A stretch of DNA of 64,000 bases from FEN-1139 sp964396375 (GTDB lineage: Bacteria > Myxococcota_A > Polyangia > Polyangiales > Polyangiaceae), in contig CAYNEY010000006.1 of the NCBI GenBank assembly GCA_964396375.1, positions 93,265-157,264 of the forward strand, written 5' to 3'. The notes beneath the pieces were generated by a model. That model was given only the letters and a program-made list of their open reading frames with translations, made no database searches and was not told the DNA's origin. The number at the start of each line of letters is the position of its first letter. The first letter of the stretch is position 1. Positions 17,630-26,567 of this stretch are shown piece by piece. A program made the translations under genes and the position numbers.

Positions 17630-18964
17630 ATGAATCTCGAGAATCAGCGCGCATTGGTGGTTGGCCTGGGCAAGAGTGGGCTTGCCGCGGTTCGGCTGCT
17701 CTTGGCGCGCGGCGCGCTGGTCACGGGTACCGATGCGGCGTCCAGGGAGCGGCTGCCCGAGGAGCTGAACCGACTCTCCATACCGCTCGTGCTCGGTGGC
17801 CATGCAGCGATCGACTTCAATCAGTTCGATCTGGTGGTGGTTTCGCCAGGTGTCCCTCCGTTCCAGGAACTCGAAATTGCTCAGCAACACGGCGTGCGCG
17901 TGATAGGAGAGCTCGAACTGGCTTGGCGGTTCTGCGACGCGCCGGTGGTGGCGGTGGGAGGCACCAACGGCAAGAGCACTGTGACCACCCTGATCGGGGA
18001 GATTTTCACGAGAAGTGGCTTGAAGTGTTTTCTGGGAGGCAACCTCGGAACGCCCCTCTCGGAGGCGGTGGGGCGGCACTTCGATGTCTTGGTGGTCGAG
18101 GTCTCGAGTTTCCAATTGGAGCGAGTCGAGAGCTTTAGGCCGCATGTGGCGGTGCTGCTCAACATCACCGACGACCATCTGGACCGCTATCCAGGCTTTG
18201 TCGAGTATGCAGCTGCCAAGGGCAATTGTTTCGCGAAGCAGACACCGGCCGATTTGGCCATCATCCCGTTTGGTGACCAGGTGTGCGCGGCGCAGGCAGC
18301 CCGAGGAGAGGCCCGGGTGCTCTGCTTCGGTGCTGGGGGAGAGGTCCGCATCGAAGGTCGGTCGGTGATTGAAGAGGCGACGCAGACTCGCTTCTCGCTG
18401 GAGGGGTCACGGCTGTTCGGTCGGCACAATCTCCTCAACGCCGCGGCGGCCGTGGCCGCAACGCGGGCGCTCGGTGCAGCGCCGGTAGCCATCCAGCAGG
18501 CGTTGGTCGAGTTCGCGCCACTCCCACATCGAATGGCTTACGTGGCGAGTGTCGAGGGTGTCAGGTACTACGACGATTCGAAGGGCACCAACGTAGGGGC
18601 GGCGGTCACCGCCCTGCTTGGACTCGAGGAGCGCGCCGGTGTGTTGATTGCAGGAGGCCGAGACAAGCTCGGTTCCTACGCGCCACTGGTCTTTGCCTTG
18701 CGCAGTCGCGGGAGGGGACTGGTGGTGCTCGGGGAGGCGGCTCAGACCATCGCGGCTGCCGTAGGCACAGTGGTTCCTGTCGAGCGGGCGCGTGACATGA
18801 TTGAGGCCGTGCGTCTGGCCCACGCCATGGCGCAGCCGTCCGATGCCGTTCTATTGAGCCCGGCCTGCTCGAGCTTCGACATGTACTCGGGGTACGCGGA
18901 GCGTGGTGAGCGCTTCGTCGAGGCCGTGATGTCGCTGGCCGAAGAGCGGAGGAGTCGATGTTGA
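17630..18964 (+). CDS. murD: UDP-MurNAc-L-Ala:D-Glu ligase MurD
   Basis: Encodes 444 residues from ATG 17630, two bases after mraY. An N-terminal Rossmann-like domain (VVGLGKSGLAAVRLLLARG) precedes the ATP loop GGTNGKSTVTT (about residue 107), EVSSFQLE, and NITDDHLDRY. The C-terminal ligase domain contains YYDDSKGTN and LLSPACSSFDMY. It adds D-glutamate to UDP-MurNAc-L-alanine in the cytoplasm. The last bases overlap the ftsW start by 7 nt. Confidence 0.96.
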   Translation: MNLENQRALVVGLGKSGLAAVRLLLARGALVTGTDAASRERLPEELNRLSIPLVLGGHAAIDFNQFDLVVVSPGVPPFQELEIAQQHGVRVIGELELAWRFCDAPVVAVGGTNGKSTVTTLIGEIFTRSGLKCFLGGNLGTPLSEAVGRHFDVLVVEVSSFQLERVESFRPHVAVLLNITDDHLDRYPGFVEYAAAKGNCFAKQTPADLAIIPFGDQVCAAQAARGEARVLCFGAGGEVRIEGRSVIEEATQTRFSLEGSRLFGRHNLLNAAAAVAATRALGAAPVAIQQALVEFAPLPHRMAYVASVEGVRYYDDSKGTNVGAAVTALLGLEERAGVLIAGGRDKLGSYAPLVFALRSRGRGLVVLGEAAQTIAAAVGTVVPVERARDMIEAVRLAHAMAQPSDAVLLSPACSSFDMYSGYAERGERFVEAVMSLAEERRSRC

Positions 18965-20205
18965 CCAGGTGGTGGAGAGTTCGCAATCGGCACGGCAACG
19001 CGCGGGTGGTTCAGAACCCGGTCGATGTCGTGTTGGCATCCATCGCCGTCCTTCTGGTGGCGTTCGGGATCGTGATGGTCTACAGCGCGAGCGTCATCGA
19101 ATCGACCATCGGCTTCGGTGACCCGCAACACTACGTGAAAAAGCAGGTGCTCTACGGGGCATTGTCGCTGGTCGCGATGCTGGTGGCGGCGCGCTTCGAT
19201 TACCACCGAATTCGCCCCTTCACCTATCCGTTGCTGGGTCTGGTTACGGTGCTTTTGGTTTTGAGCGTGGCTGGATTGGGCCACACAGGGGGAGGTGCGA
19301 CGCGATGGCTCCGCCTGGGGCCGGTCCACATCCAGCCCTCAGAGTTGGCCAAACTGTCGTTGGTTCTGTGGCTCGCCTATTCGCTCGCGAAGAAGCGTGA
19401 ACGAGTCAAGACGTTCTCGGTCGGCATGCTTCCCCATCTCTTGTTGGCTGGCGCTCTCATGCTGCTTTGCCTGAAGCAACCTGACTTCGGAGGGGCCGTG
19501 GTGCTGTTATTGCTCACCTTCACGCTTCTGTTCGTGGCAGGGGCGCGGCTCGGCTATCTGCTCGGAGTGGGGATCCTCGGGGCGCTCGTAGCTGTTTGGT
19601 TGGTTCGATTCACGGCCTATCGCTGGGATCGGATGCAGGCGTGGTTCAGCATGAGCGAGCATCGCCACGATCTGGCCTACCAACCCTTCCAATCAGTGAT
19701 GAGCTTCGGGTCTGGTCAATGGACCGGGCTTGGTCTCGGGCGTGGCCTCCAGGTCCTGTACCTGCCGGAGGCCCACACTGACTTCATCTCTGCGATTGTT
19801 GGCGAGGAGTTGGGATTTGTCGGGGTGCTCGCGCTGATTGGCGCCTATCTCATCATCGTCGTACGAGGTGTACGTGCCGCGCTCCGGGCCTCGGATGACT
19901 ATGGAGCGTACATCGCGTTCGGCATCGCGGTGCTGTTTGGGGTTCAAGCGCTGGTCAACCTGGCGGTGGCCATGTCCATGTTGCCCACCAAGGGGTTGAC
20001 TCTGCCGCTCGTGTCCTACGGTGGCTCGTCACTGATGGTGAACGCGGTGGCCATGGGGATCCTCCTCAACGTGTCGCGGGCGCACGGTGCTTCGCCGAGT
20101 GCAGATCGAGCAGACAGAAAAGTTCCCGAGGCCAGCGCGGCAATCCTCGGTCATGCCGACTTCGGAGCGGATGAACCGAGCGGTGCAACTGGAGTGCCCT
20201 CATGA
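18958..20205 (+). CDS. ftsW: Peptidoglycan glycosyltransferase FtsW (SEDS family)
   Basis: Encodes 415 residues with ten predicted membrane helices. The ATG at 18958 is preceded by CGGAGGAG at a good distance and lies inside the end of murD. SEDS family signatures are VMVYSAS after the first helix, GATRWLRLGPVHIQPSELAKL, and the C-terminal TKGLTLPLVSYGGSS. FtsW polymerises lipid II at the septum together with FtsI. The cytoplasmic tail (about 40 residues) is charged and not conserved. The stop overlaps murG (ATGA). Confidence 0.96.
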   Translation: MLTRWWRVRNRHGNARVVQNPVDVVLASIAVLLVAFGIVMVYSASVIESTIGFGDPQHYVKKQVLYGALSLVAMLVAARFDYHRIRPFTYPLLGLVTVLLVLSVAGLGHTGGGATRWLRLGPVHIQPSELAKLSLVLWLAYSLAKKRERVKTFSVGMLPHLLLAGALMLLCLKQPDFGGAVVLLLLTFTLLFVAGARLGYLLGVGILGALVAVWLVRFTAYRWDRMQAWFSMSEHRHDLAYQPFQSVMSFGSGQWTGLGLGRGLQVLYLPEAHTDFISAIVGEELGFVGVLALIGAYLIIVVRGVRAALRASDDYGAYIAFGIAVLFGVQALVNLAVAMSMLPTKGLTLPLVSYGGSSLMVNAVAMGILLNVSRAHGASPSADRADRKVPEASAAILGHADFGADEPSGATGVPS

Positions 20206-21335
20206 CTACGGTGATGCTGGCCGGTGGTGGGAGCGGCGGCCATATCTATCCGCTGATCGCCATTGCTGACGCGCTCTGTCGGCTGGCACCGTCGCTTCAG
20301 CTGGTGTTCGTGGGTACCGAGAAGGGCTATGAGAAATCCCTGGTGCCCGCCCGGGGCTACCAACTGGTGATGACGCCGGTCCGGCCGCTCCGTGGTGTCG
20401 GGTGGTGGGGAACGGTGAGAGGGGCTAGCTCTGCGGCGCACTCGCTTTGGGTGTGTCGGAGGTTGCTTCGAGCGCACCGGCCACGGGCGGTCGTTACCGT
20501 GGGTGGCTACGCCGCCGGTCCGATTTCGCTGGCCGCATTTCTAGGCAATATCCCGGTTTTTCTCCTCGAGCCGAACGCTGTGATGGGACTTGCGAATCGG
20601 CTCATCGCCCCGCTCGCAACGCGAGGTTACACCGCGTTTGCGAGCCCTGAACGGCATTTCCGAGCGGGGCGAGTGCGCCGGCTTGGTCTCCCGCTCCGGC
20701 CCGGGTTCTCGCAGGTTCCGTATGCCATCGATCCCGGCTCTCCTCGGCTGCTGGTGCTGGGGGGGAGTCAGGGCGCGCGTTCGCTCAACCTGGCGGTGCC
20801 CAAAGCGGTGGCGCAGTTGAGGCGTCGAGTGAGCGTGACTCACCAGACCGGGCATGAGCACGCAGCAGAGGTAAAAGAGAGTGCCCGCATGCTCGGGCTC
20901 ACGGACTACCAGGTCTGCCCCTATATCGACGACATGCCGCGGTCACTGGCCGCCACAGATCTGGTCATCAGCCGCTCTGGTGCCGGCGCGGTCAGCGAGA
21001 TCTGTGCCATCGGACGGCCCAGTGTCCTGGTTCCCTTTCCTTACGCGGCGGGTGATCATCAGACCAAGAACGCCCGGGAGATCGCCGAGGCTGGCGCGGC
21101 CGTGCTCGTACCGAACTCGGAGCAGCTCGCTTCTTCGTTGACGGGGACGCTGGAACGGCTGCTCGCGGATCCCGTCTTGCTAGAGCAGATGGCGAGTGCG
21201 GCCGTACGCCTCGGGCGATCGAATGCGGCTTCGGAGGTGGCGCGGGATCTCCTTCAGGCTGCCCAGCTCATGGATGCGTCGCCCACCTTTGCCCGCCGAA
21301 CGACCAATAGTGATGCAAACCTGGAGGATGTGTGA
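20202..21335 (+). CDS. murG: UDP-GlcNAc:lipid I N-acetylglucosaminyltransferase MurG
   Basis: Encodes 377 residues. It begins with the GT28 loop GGGSGGHIYP, followed by VGTEKG, GGYAAGP, a second glycine loop GGSQGARSLN and the nucleotide-sugar site SRSGAGAVSEICAIGRPSVLVPFP with DHQTKNA. It adds GlcNAc to lipid I at the inner face of the membrane to make lipid II. The ATG overlaps the ftsW stop (ATGA), and its stop overlaps murC (TGATG). A tail of about 20 residues extends past the usual C-terminus. Confidence 0.96.
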   Translation: MTTVMLAGGGSGGHIYPLIAIADALCRLAPSLQLVFVGTEKGYEKSLVPARGYQLVMTPVRPLRGVGWWGTVRGASSAAHSLWVCRRLLRAHRPRAVVTVGGYAAGPISLAAFLGNIPVFLLEPNAVMGLANRLIAPLATRGYTAFASPERHFRAGRVRRLGLPLRPGFSQVPYAIDPGSPRLLVLGGSQGARSLNLAVPKAVAQLRRRVSVTHQTGHEHAAEVKESARMLGLTDYQVCPYIDDMPRSLAATDLVISRSGAGAVSEICAIGRPSVLVPFPYAAGDHQTKNAREIAEAGAAVLVPNSEQLASSLTGTLERLLADPVLLEQMASAAVRLGRSNAASEVARDLLQAAQLMDASPTFARRTTNSDANLEDV

Positions 21336-22741
21336 TGTTTCGTGGTCGGGTTCGCAGAGTGCATTTCGTTGGGATCGGTGGCATCGGCATGAGCGGGCTT
21401 GCGGAGATCCTCCGTACTCTGCGCTTCGAAGTGTCAGGTTCCGACCTGCGTGAAGGAGACACGACTCGGCATCTGGCTCGCTTGGGAGTGCGCATCGCTC
21501 TCGGGCATCGCTCCGAGAATGTGGTGGGTGCGGACGTGGTGGTGTACTCGAGCGCCATCGATCCGAAAAATCCGGAGATCGCCCAGGCGCGCTGTCTGCA
21601 GATCCCGGTCATTCCTCGTGCCGAGATGCTGGCGGAGCTGATGCGTGTCAAGTACGGCGTGGCCATCGCCGGTTCCCACGGCAAGACCACCACCACCTCC
21701 CTGGTCGCGACCATCCTGAGCGCGGCGGGTTTCGATCCGACGGTGGTGGTGGGGGGAAGAATGGCCGCACTCGGGACCAATGCCCGCCTTGGTGAGGGTG
21801 ACCTGCTGGTGGCCGAAGCCGATGAGAGCGACGGTTCGTTTCTGCGTCTCAGTCCCACCATTGCGGTGGTGACGAACATCGATCCCGAGCATCTCGACCA
21901 CTATCAGACCCATGAGCGGCTCAAAGATGCCTTCGTCGAGTTCCTGGAGAAAGTGCCGTTCTACGGGCTTTCGGTGCTGTGTCTGGACCATCCTCACGTT
22001 CAGGATCTGCTCCCGCGCATCCAGCGTCGGGTGGTCACCTACGGGCTTTCGCCGCAGGCGGACTACTCGGCCCGCAGCATTGAGTGTGAGGGAACTTCCA
22101 TGCGCTTCGTGGGCTATCGGCGCGGGGAATCGATCGGCTCGTTTGTGGTGCGCATGCCCGGGCAACACAACGTCCAGAACACCCTGGCCGCCATCGCCGT
22201 GGCGGACGAATTGGAGGTGCCCTGGGACGTGCTCCGTGACGCGTTGTCGACCTTCCACGGCGTAGCGCGTCGTTTCACCGTGTTCGATGTGGTGGACGAA
22301 GTGACACTGATCGACGACTACGGGCATCATCCGGAGGAGGTTCGAGCAACGCTAGCGGCGGCGCGGCGGGCATTCCGAGGCCGTGTCCTGGTGGCCTTCC
22401 AACCGCACCGCTACAGTCGCACCCAGCTTCTGTTCGAGGATTTCACCCGTGCCTTCAATGACGCGGATCACGCCTGGGTCACCGACGTCTACGCGGCGGG
22501 GGAGCGCCCTCTCCCCGGGGCAACCGGTGAGCATCTGGCCCGTGGGATGGCCGAGCATGGCCATCACCATTGCGAGTATGTGGCCGACCGGGCTGTGCTC
22601 GCCAGGAAGTTGGCCGCGGAGGCCAAACCCGGTGATGTCGTGATTGCCCTCGGCGCTGGTGACATCAACCGGATTCTGCCGGACGTGCGCGACCTGCTCG
22701 GGGCACGTCACCGCAGCTCTGCCCCCTTTCCCGCGTCGTGA
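21335..22741 (+). CDS. murC: UDP-MurNAc:L-alanine ligase MurC
   Basis: Encodes 468 residues. ATG 21335 is preferred over the GTG 3 bases earlier because GGAGG sits 7 nt upstream and the ATG overlaps the murG stop. Family signatures are HFVGIGGIGMSGLAE, the ATP loop GSHGKTTTT, EADESDGSFL, NIDPEHLDHY, and the C-terminal DDYGHHPEE and FQPHRYSRT. It attaches the first L-alanine to UDP-MurNAc. In many dcw clusters murB follows, but here the stop overlaps ftsQ directly. Confidence 0.96.
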   Translation: MFRGRVRRVHFVGIGGIGMSGLAEILRTLRFEVSGSDLREGDTTRHLARLGVRIALGHRSENVVGADVVVYSSAIDPKNPEIAQARCLQIPVIPRAEMLAELMRVKYGVAIAGSHGKTTTTSLVATILSAAGFDPTVVVGGRMAALGTNARLGEGDLLVAEADESDGSFLRLSPTIAVVTNIDPEHLDHYQTHERLKDAFVEFLEKVPFYGLSVLCLDHPHVQDLLPRIQRRVVTYGLSPQADYSARSIECEGTSMRFVGYRRGESIGSFVVRMPGQHNVQNTLAAIAVADELEVPWDVLRDALSTFHGVARRFTVFDVVDEVTLIDDYGHHPEEVRATLAAARRAFRGRVLVAFQPHRYSRTQLLFEDFTRAFNDADHAWVTDVYAAGERPLPGATGEHLARGMAEHGHHHCEYVADRAVLARKLAAEAKPGDVVIALGAGDINRILPDVRDLLGARHRSSAPFPAS

Positions 22742-23637
22742 ATAGCCGAACCCCCAACCATCGTCGACCTCAGGTGCGACCTCGCGATCGCCTCGACACA
22801 TCCGACGGTGACTTGGGCTCGCCGTTGCCCGGTGTGGTCACTGAGTGTCCGGTGGGCTCGGATGCCGAGGTGCCAAAAGGGCGGGCTCGGCTGGCCGTGA
22901 CGCTACGCGCGGTCGGGGCGCTTCTGTTTGTGGTGGGGATGGCGATGCTGGTTGGCTTCGGCGCTTACCGTTACGCGCTCGAATCGCCGCGATTTGCCCT
23001 GCGTCGGATCACGATCGAGGGGGCGTCGCGATCGAGCCATGCCGAGTTGGTCGAGCGCGCCAAGCTGCGATTGGGGGAAAACCTCATCGCACTTGACACG
23101 CGCGCGGCTGAGCGTCGACTGCTGGCGGATCCCTGGGCCCTGGGAGTGAAGATCGAGCGTCGACTGCCAGCAACCCTCGCCATTTCGCTCATCGAGCACG
23201 AGGCGGGAGCGCTGGCGCTGCTCGGTGGTCAATTGCTGGTTGTGGATCGGGCGGGTGTGCCATTTATGCTTCACCGCCCTCCAGACAAGCTCGATTTACC
23301 AGTGATCACCGGCGCCTGCCTCAATCTGGACTGTCCACGCGAGATCCTCGAGGCCCGGATCCGCGATGGTATGCAGGTCATTCGGCACTACGAGCGGACC
23401 AACCTGGCCCGTCAGCTGCCGATTGAGGAGGTGCATATCGAGCCCGGTGGTGAGATCACCATCTCGGTCGGTCGGCTCGGTACCAGACTGCACCTCGGGG
23501 CAGGCCCATGGGCGAAGAAGCTGGCGATGGCGGAGCGAGTATTGGGTCGGCTCCGTGGGAAGAAATCGGAGCTAGCCGAGGCCGTATTTCTGGACAACCA
23601 AACCCACCCGGAGCGAGTGGTGGTGCGGTTGCGCTAG
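22738..23637 (+). CDS. ftsQ: Cell division protein FtsQ (POTRA domain, bitopic)
   Basis: Encodes 299 residues from a GTG overlapping the murC stop (GTGA). A long cytoplasmic N-terminus (about 55 residues) precedes one membrane helix (about residues 57-80, LLFVVGMAMLVGFGAY), then a POTRA domain (FALRRITIEGASRSSHAELVE to NLIALDT) and an FtsQ-type domain (WALGVKIERRLPATLAISLIEHEA). FtsQ recruits FtsL/FtsB and controls FtsWI. Sequence is divergent, but layout and gene order agree. Confidence 0.9.
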   Translation: MNSRTPNHRRPQVRPRDRLDTSDGDLGSPLPGVVTECPVGSDAEVPKGRARLAVTLRAVGALLFVVGMAMLVGFGAYRYALESPRFALRRITIEGASRSSHAELVERAKLRLGENLIALDTRAAERRLLADPWALGVKIERRLPATLAISLIEHEAGALALLGGQLLVVDRAGVPFMLHRPPDKLDLPVITGACLNLDCPREILEARIRDGMQVIRHYERTNLARQLPIEEVHIEPGGEITISVGRLGTRLHLGAGPWAKKLAMAERVLGRLRGKKSELAEAVFLDNQTHPERVVVRLR

Positions 23638-23742
23638 CCTGTGATCGAAACTTGGCCCCACGATGTGGAGCATGGCAGCGTCCAGGAGGCTTCTGACCCA
23701 CGGGGGGCGTGGCCCAAAAAACCTCCACGATTTCGATGTGAT

Positions 23743-25005
23743 ATGACCAAACTCAGCCTCTACTCTCCCGAAATCGTCGTCGGTCTCGATCTGGGCAGCA
23801 CCAAGGTGACTGCGGTCGTCGGTGAAGTCGACAACGATGGGATCGAGATCCTTGGCGTTGGCAACGCGACGTGTCGGGGGCTTCGCAAAGGCGTGGTTGC
23901 CAACATCGAGTGGACCGTTCGTGCCATCAAGGAGGCGGTCGAAACCGCGCAGACCATGGCGGGCGTGGATATCACCACCGTCTATGCGGGAATCTCCGGG
24001 AGCCACGTGCGGAGTCAGTTGTCGCACGGCATCTGTGCCACCTCCGGGCGCGAAGTCCGACGAGCCGATCTCGATCGGGTCCTCGAAGGAGCGCGCGCCG
24101 TGCCGGTCGACGTCGACCGGATGATCCTCCACGCTCTGCCGAGGGAGTATATCGTGGATAACCTCGACGGAATCCGCGATCCAATTGGCATCAGCGGGGT
24201 TCGCCTCCAGGCCTCCGTCAATCTGATCACGGCTGCGACCACCTGCGTCCAGAATGTGCTGCGTTGCATCGAGCGCTGCGATCTTACTGTGGCAGAGGTG
24301 GCACTGACGCCGCTTGCGAGCGCCGAAGCGGTGCTGAGCGAGGACGAGAAGGAGATCGGCGTCGCTGTGATCGACATCGGAGGCGGGACCACCGATGTGG
24401 TCCTGTTCGCAGATGGCTGCATCTCGTACGTGGGGGTAATCCCGGCGGGAGGACACAACGTGACTACCGATATCGCTGCCGGCCTGCGTACTCCGGTGGC
24501 GGAGGCGGAGCGCCTCAAGCGCAACTCTGGATGTGCCCTCGGGCGCATGATCGCTGACGATGAGGAGATCGATGTTCCTGGAGTGGGTGGACAATCGGCA
24601 CGGCGGGTGCCTCGACGTGTCTTGAGCGATATCGTCGAGCCGCGAGTTGAGGAGATCTTCGCGGTGGCGCGGCAGCGTATGGAGGAAACTGGGCTCATCG
24701 AGCAGATCAACGCCGGTTGTGTGCTGACGGGTGGAGCGGCCCTGATGGAAGGCATGGTCGAGTGCGCTCAGGAAATCCTGGGTATGCCGGTGCGGCTCGG
24801 CTTCCCGGTGGGCGTTGAGGGGATGCACCAGTTGGTGCAGGGTCCGCAGTATGCGGCTGGTGTTGGTCTGGTGCGGTTCGGTGCGGAGCAGCTCCGCGAG
24901 GCTCGGAATCGCGAGCAACAGCCGGAGCCGGTGTTGGCTGAGGCGCCGCCGATGGCTCAGCCCAAATCCGGGGGATTCTTGAATTGGATTCGCTCGGCGT
25001 TCTGA
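23743..25005 (+). CDS. ftsA: Cell division protein FtsA (actin-like FtsZ tether)
   Basis: Encodes 420 residues. The actin-fold ATPase motifs are VGLDLGSTKVTAVVGE (phosphate 1), IDIGGGTTDVVLF (phosphate 2) and LTGGAALMEG (adenosine). The family-specific 1C domain lies between. The C-terminal GGFLNWIRSAF is the amphipathic membrane-targeting helix that attaches FtsZ filaments to the inner membrane. ATG 23743 begins with the usual length before the first motif but has a poor ribosome-binding site. A GTG at 23641, 3 bp after ftsQ, would add 34 residues and cannot be excluded. The 105-bp gap before it is the first real break in the dcw block. Confidence 0.95.
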   Translation: MTKLSLYSPEIVVGLDLGSTKVTAVVGEVDNDGIEILGVGNATCRGLRKGVVANIEWTVRAIKEAVETAQTMAGVDITTVYAGISGSHVRSQLSHGICATSGREVRRADLDRVLEGARAVPVDVDRMILHALPREYIVDNLDGIRDPIGISGVRLQASVNLITAATTCVQNVLRCIERCDLTVAEVALTPLASAEAVLSEDEKEIGVAVIDIGGGTTDVVLFADGCISYVGVIPAGGHNVTTDIAAGLRTPVAEAERLKRNSGCALGRMIADDEEIDVPGVGGQSARRVPRRVLSDIVEPRVEEIFAVARQRMEETGLIEQINAGCVLTGGAALMEGMVECAQEILGMPVRLGFPVGVEGMHQLVQGPQYAAGVGLVRFGAEQLREARNREQQPEPVLAEAPPMAQPKSGGFLNWIRSAF

Positions 25006-25185
25006 GCGCTCAGGCGCCCAACACGACACGCGAAGTGCGCGCAGACGGACGACACAAGGAACTTTCAGCATAAACTACACAGTGCACCGAAGAGACGCGA
25101 ACCGAAAACGTGGCACAGGCAGCCATGGTTCGTGGCTACCAGGTGATAGGTGGCCCCATCCGGGCCGGCTCGGGAGGACAGCGAC

Positions 25186-26448
25186 ATGAATTTCTCGATC
25201 GAATTCGCAGATGAGGCGCCCCAGCACCAGGCTCGCATCAAGGTGATCGGCGTAGGTGGCGCGGGCGGTAACGCCGTCAATACGATGATCAACTTCGGGC
25301 TCGAAGGGGTCGAGTTCATTTCCATCAATACCGATGTGCAGGCGCTGAACGGGAACGCGGCGGTCGAGAAGATTGGAATCGGTTCCGCGGTGACTCGTGG
25401 TTTGGGTGCAGGCGCCGACCCGGAACGTGGTCGCAAGGCAGCGCTGGAGGACGTTACTCGACTCAAGGAGGTGATCGCGGGCGCCGACATGGTGTTCGTC
25501 ACTGCCGGCATGGGTGGGGGAACAGGAACAGGGGCAGCGCCGGTGGTGGCCCAGCTGGCGCGCGAAGAGGGTGCACTGACCGTTGGCGTGGTGACCAAGC
25601 CCTTCGTGTTCGAGGGGCGTCAGCGTCAGCGTCGTGCCGACCAGGGAATTGCGATGCTCTCGGAGCATGTAGACACTCTGATCACGATTCCGAACGAGAA
25701 GCTCCTCACCTTCTCGAACGAGGATCTCTCTTTCCTTGAAGCCTTCCGCAAGGCAGATGAGGTGCTTTACCAGGCGGTGCGTGGGATCAGCGATCTCATC
25801 ACGGGTGGGGGTGTGGTAAACGTCGATTTCGCAGACGTGAAGACCATCATGTCGAACATGGGTCGCGCACTCATGGGCACTGGGATGGCCAAGGGCGAGG
25901 GTCGCGCGAAGCTGGCGGCTCAGCAGGCCATCCAATCCCCGTTGCTCGACAACATCTCGGTGCAGGGCGCTACGGGGATACTGATCAACGTGGTAGGCAG
26001 CGCCGAGATGCGTATGCGCGAGATCCACGAAGCGGTGGCGATGGTTCAGGAGCAGGCCCATGAGGATGCCAACATCATCTTCGGCGCGAGTGTCGAGGAG
26101 AACATGGCGGATGCCATCAAGGTGACAGTGATCGCGACCGGCTTCGATGGCGCTTCGGCGGGGGACGTGCAGGCCGAGTTCGCGCGTGCTCAGACGGGGT
26201 CTCAGGCCACGGTGGTGGCGCCGAGCTACGCCCCGCGGGCGCTCGAGCGCACCCCGCTTTCCCGCGAATCGCTGGTGCCCACCGTGCCGCGGCGTCAGCT
26301 CGCGAGCAGCAGTGGCTCGGGGGCTCCGGTGGCGATGGCTCGGGAGTTCGCTGCCCCCGCCGCGCAGAGAGCCAACAACTTTCCCGTATCGGACGTCGAG
26401 CACGAGTGGGACATCCCGACATTCCAGCGTCGACAAGGGACTCTCTGA
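25186..26448 (+). CDS. ftsZ: Cell division protein FtsZ (tubulin-like GTPase)
   Basis: Encodes 420 residues from ATG 25186, with GGGAGG 8 nt upstream; an ATG at 25150 is unlikely. Tubulin-type motifs: IGVGGAGGNAVN, the GTP loop GMGGGTGTGAAPV (about residue 107), NEKLL, and the synergy loop NVDFADVKTIM. After a variable linker of about 85 residues rich in Ala, Ser and Arg comes the C-terminal peptide DIPTFQRRQ, which binds FtsA. The 180-bp gap after ftsA may hold a separate promoter, which I cannot define. Confidence 0.97.
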   Translation: MNFSIEFADEAPQHQARIKVIGVGGAGGNAVNTMINFGLEGVEFISINTDVQALNGNAAVEKIGIGSAVTRGLGAGADPERGRKAALEDVTRLKEVIAGADMVFVTAGMGGGTGTGAAPVVAQLAREEGALTVGVVTKPFVFEGRQRQRRADQGIAMLSEHVDTLITIPNEKLLTFSNEDLSFLEAFRKADEVLYQAVRGISDLITGGGVVNVDFADVKTIMSNMGRALMGTGMAKGEGRAKLAAQQAIQSPLLDNISVQGATGILINVVGSAEMRMREIHEAVAMVQEQAHEDANIIFGASVEENMADAIKVTVIATGFDGASAGDVQAEFARAQTGSQATVVAPSYAPRALERTPLSRESLVPTVPRRQLASSSGSGAPVAMAREFAAPAAQRANNFPVSDVEHEWDIPTFQRRQGTL

Positions 26449-26567
26449 ACGCTTGGCCCGACATGGAGTGTGGCAGGCTGGCCAGACGAGGCTCCCTGCC
26501 GCACCTATGCCTTGTGCATGGGGTGGCATTCGCCGGCAGATAGAACGGGGACGGAGTCCGGGCGCCT

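Noticed and set aside
26468..26504. Stem-loop after ftsZ as an intrinsic terminator
   Set aside because: The stem has one mismatch and a long loop and is not followed by a T run; termination cannot be supported.
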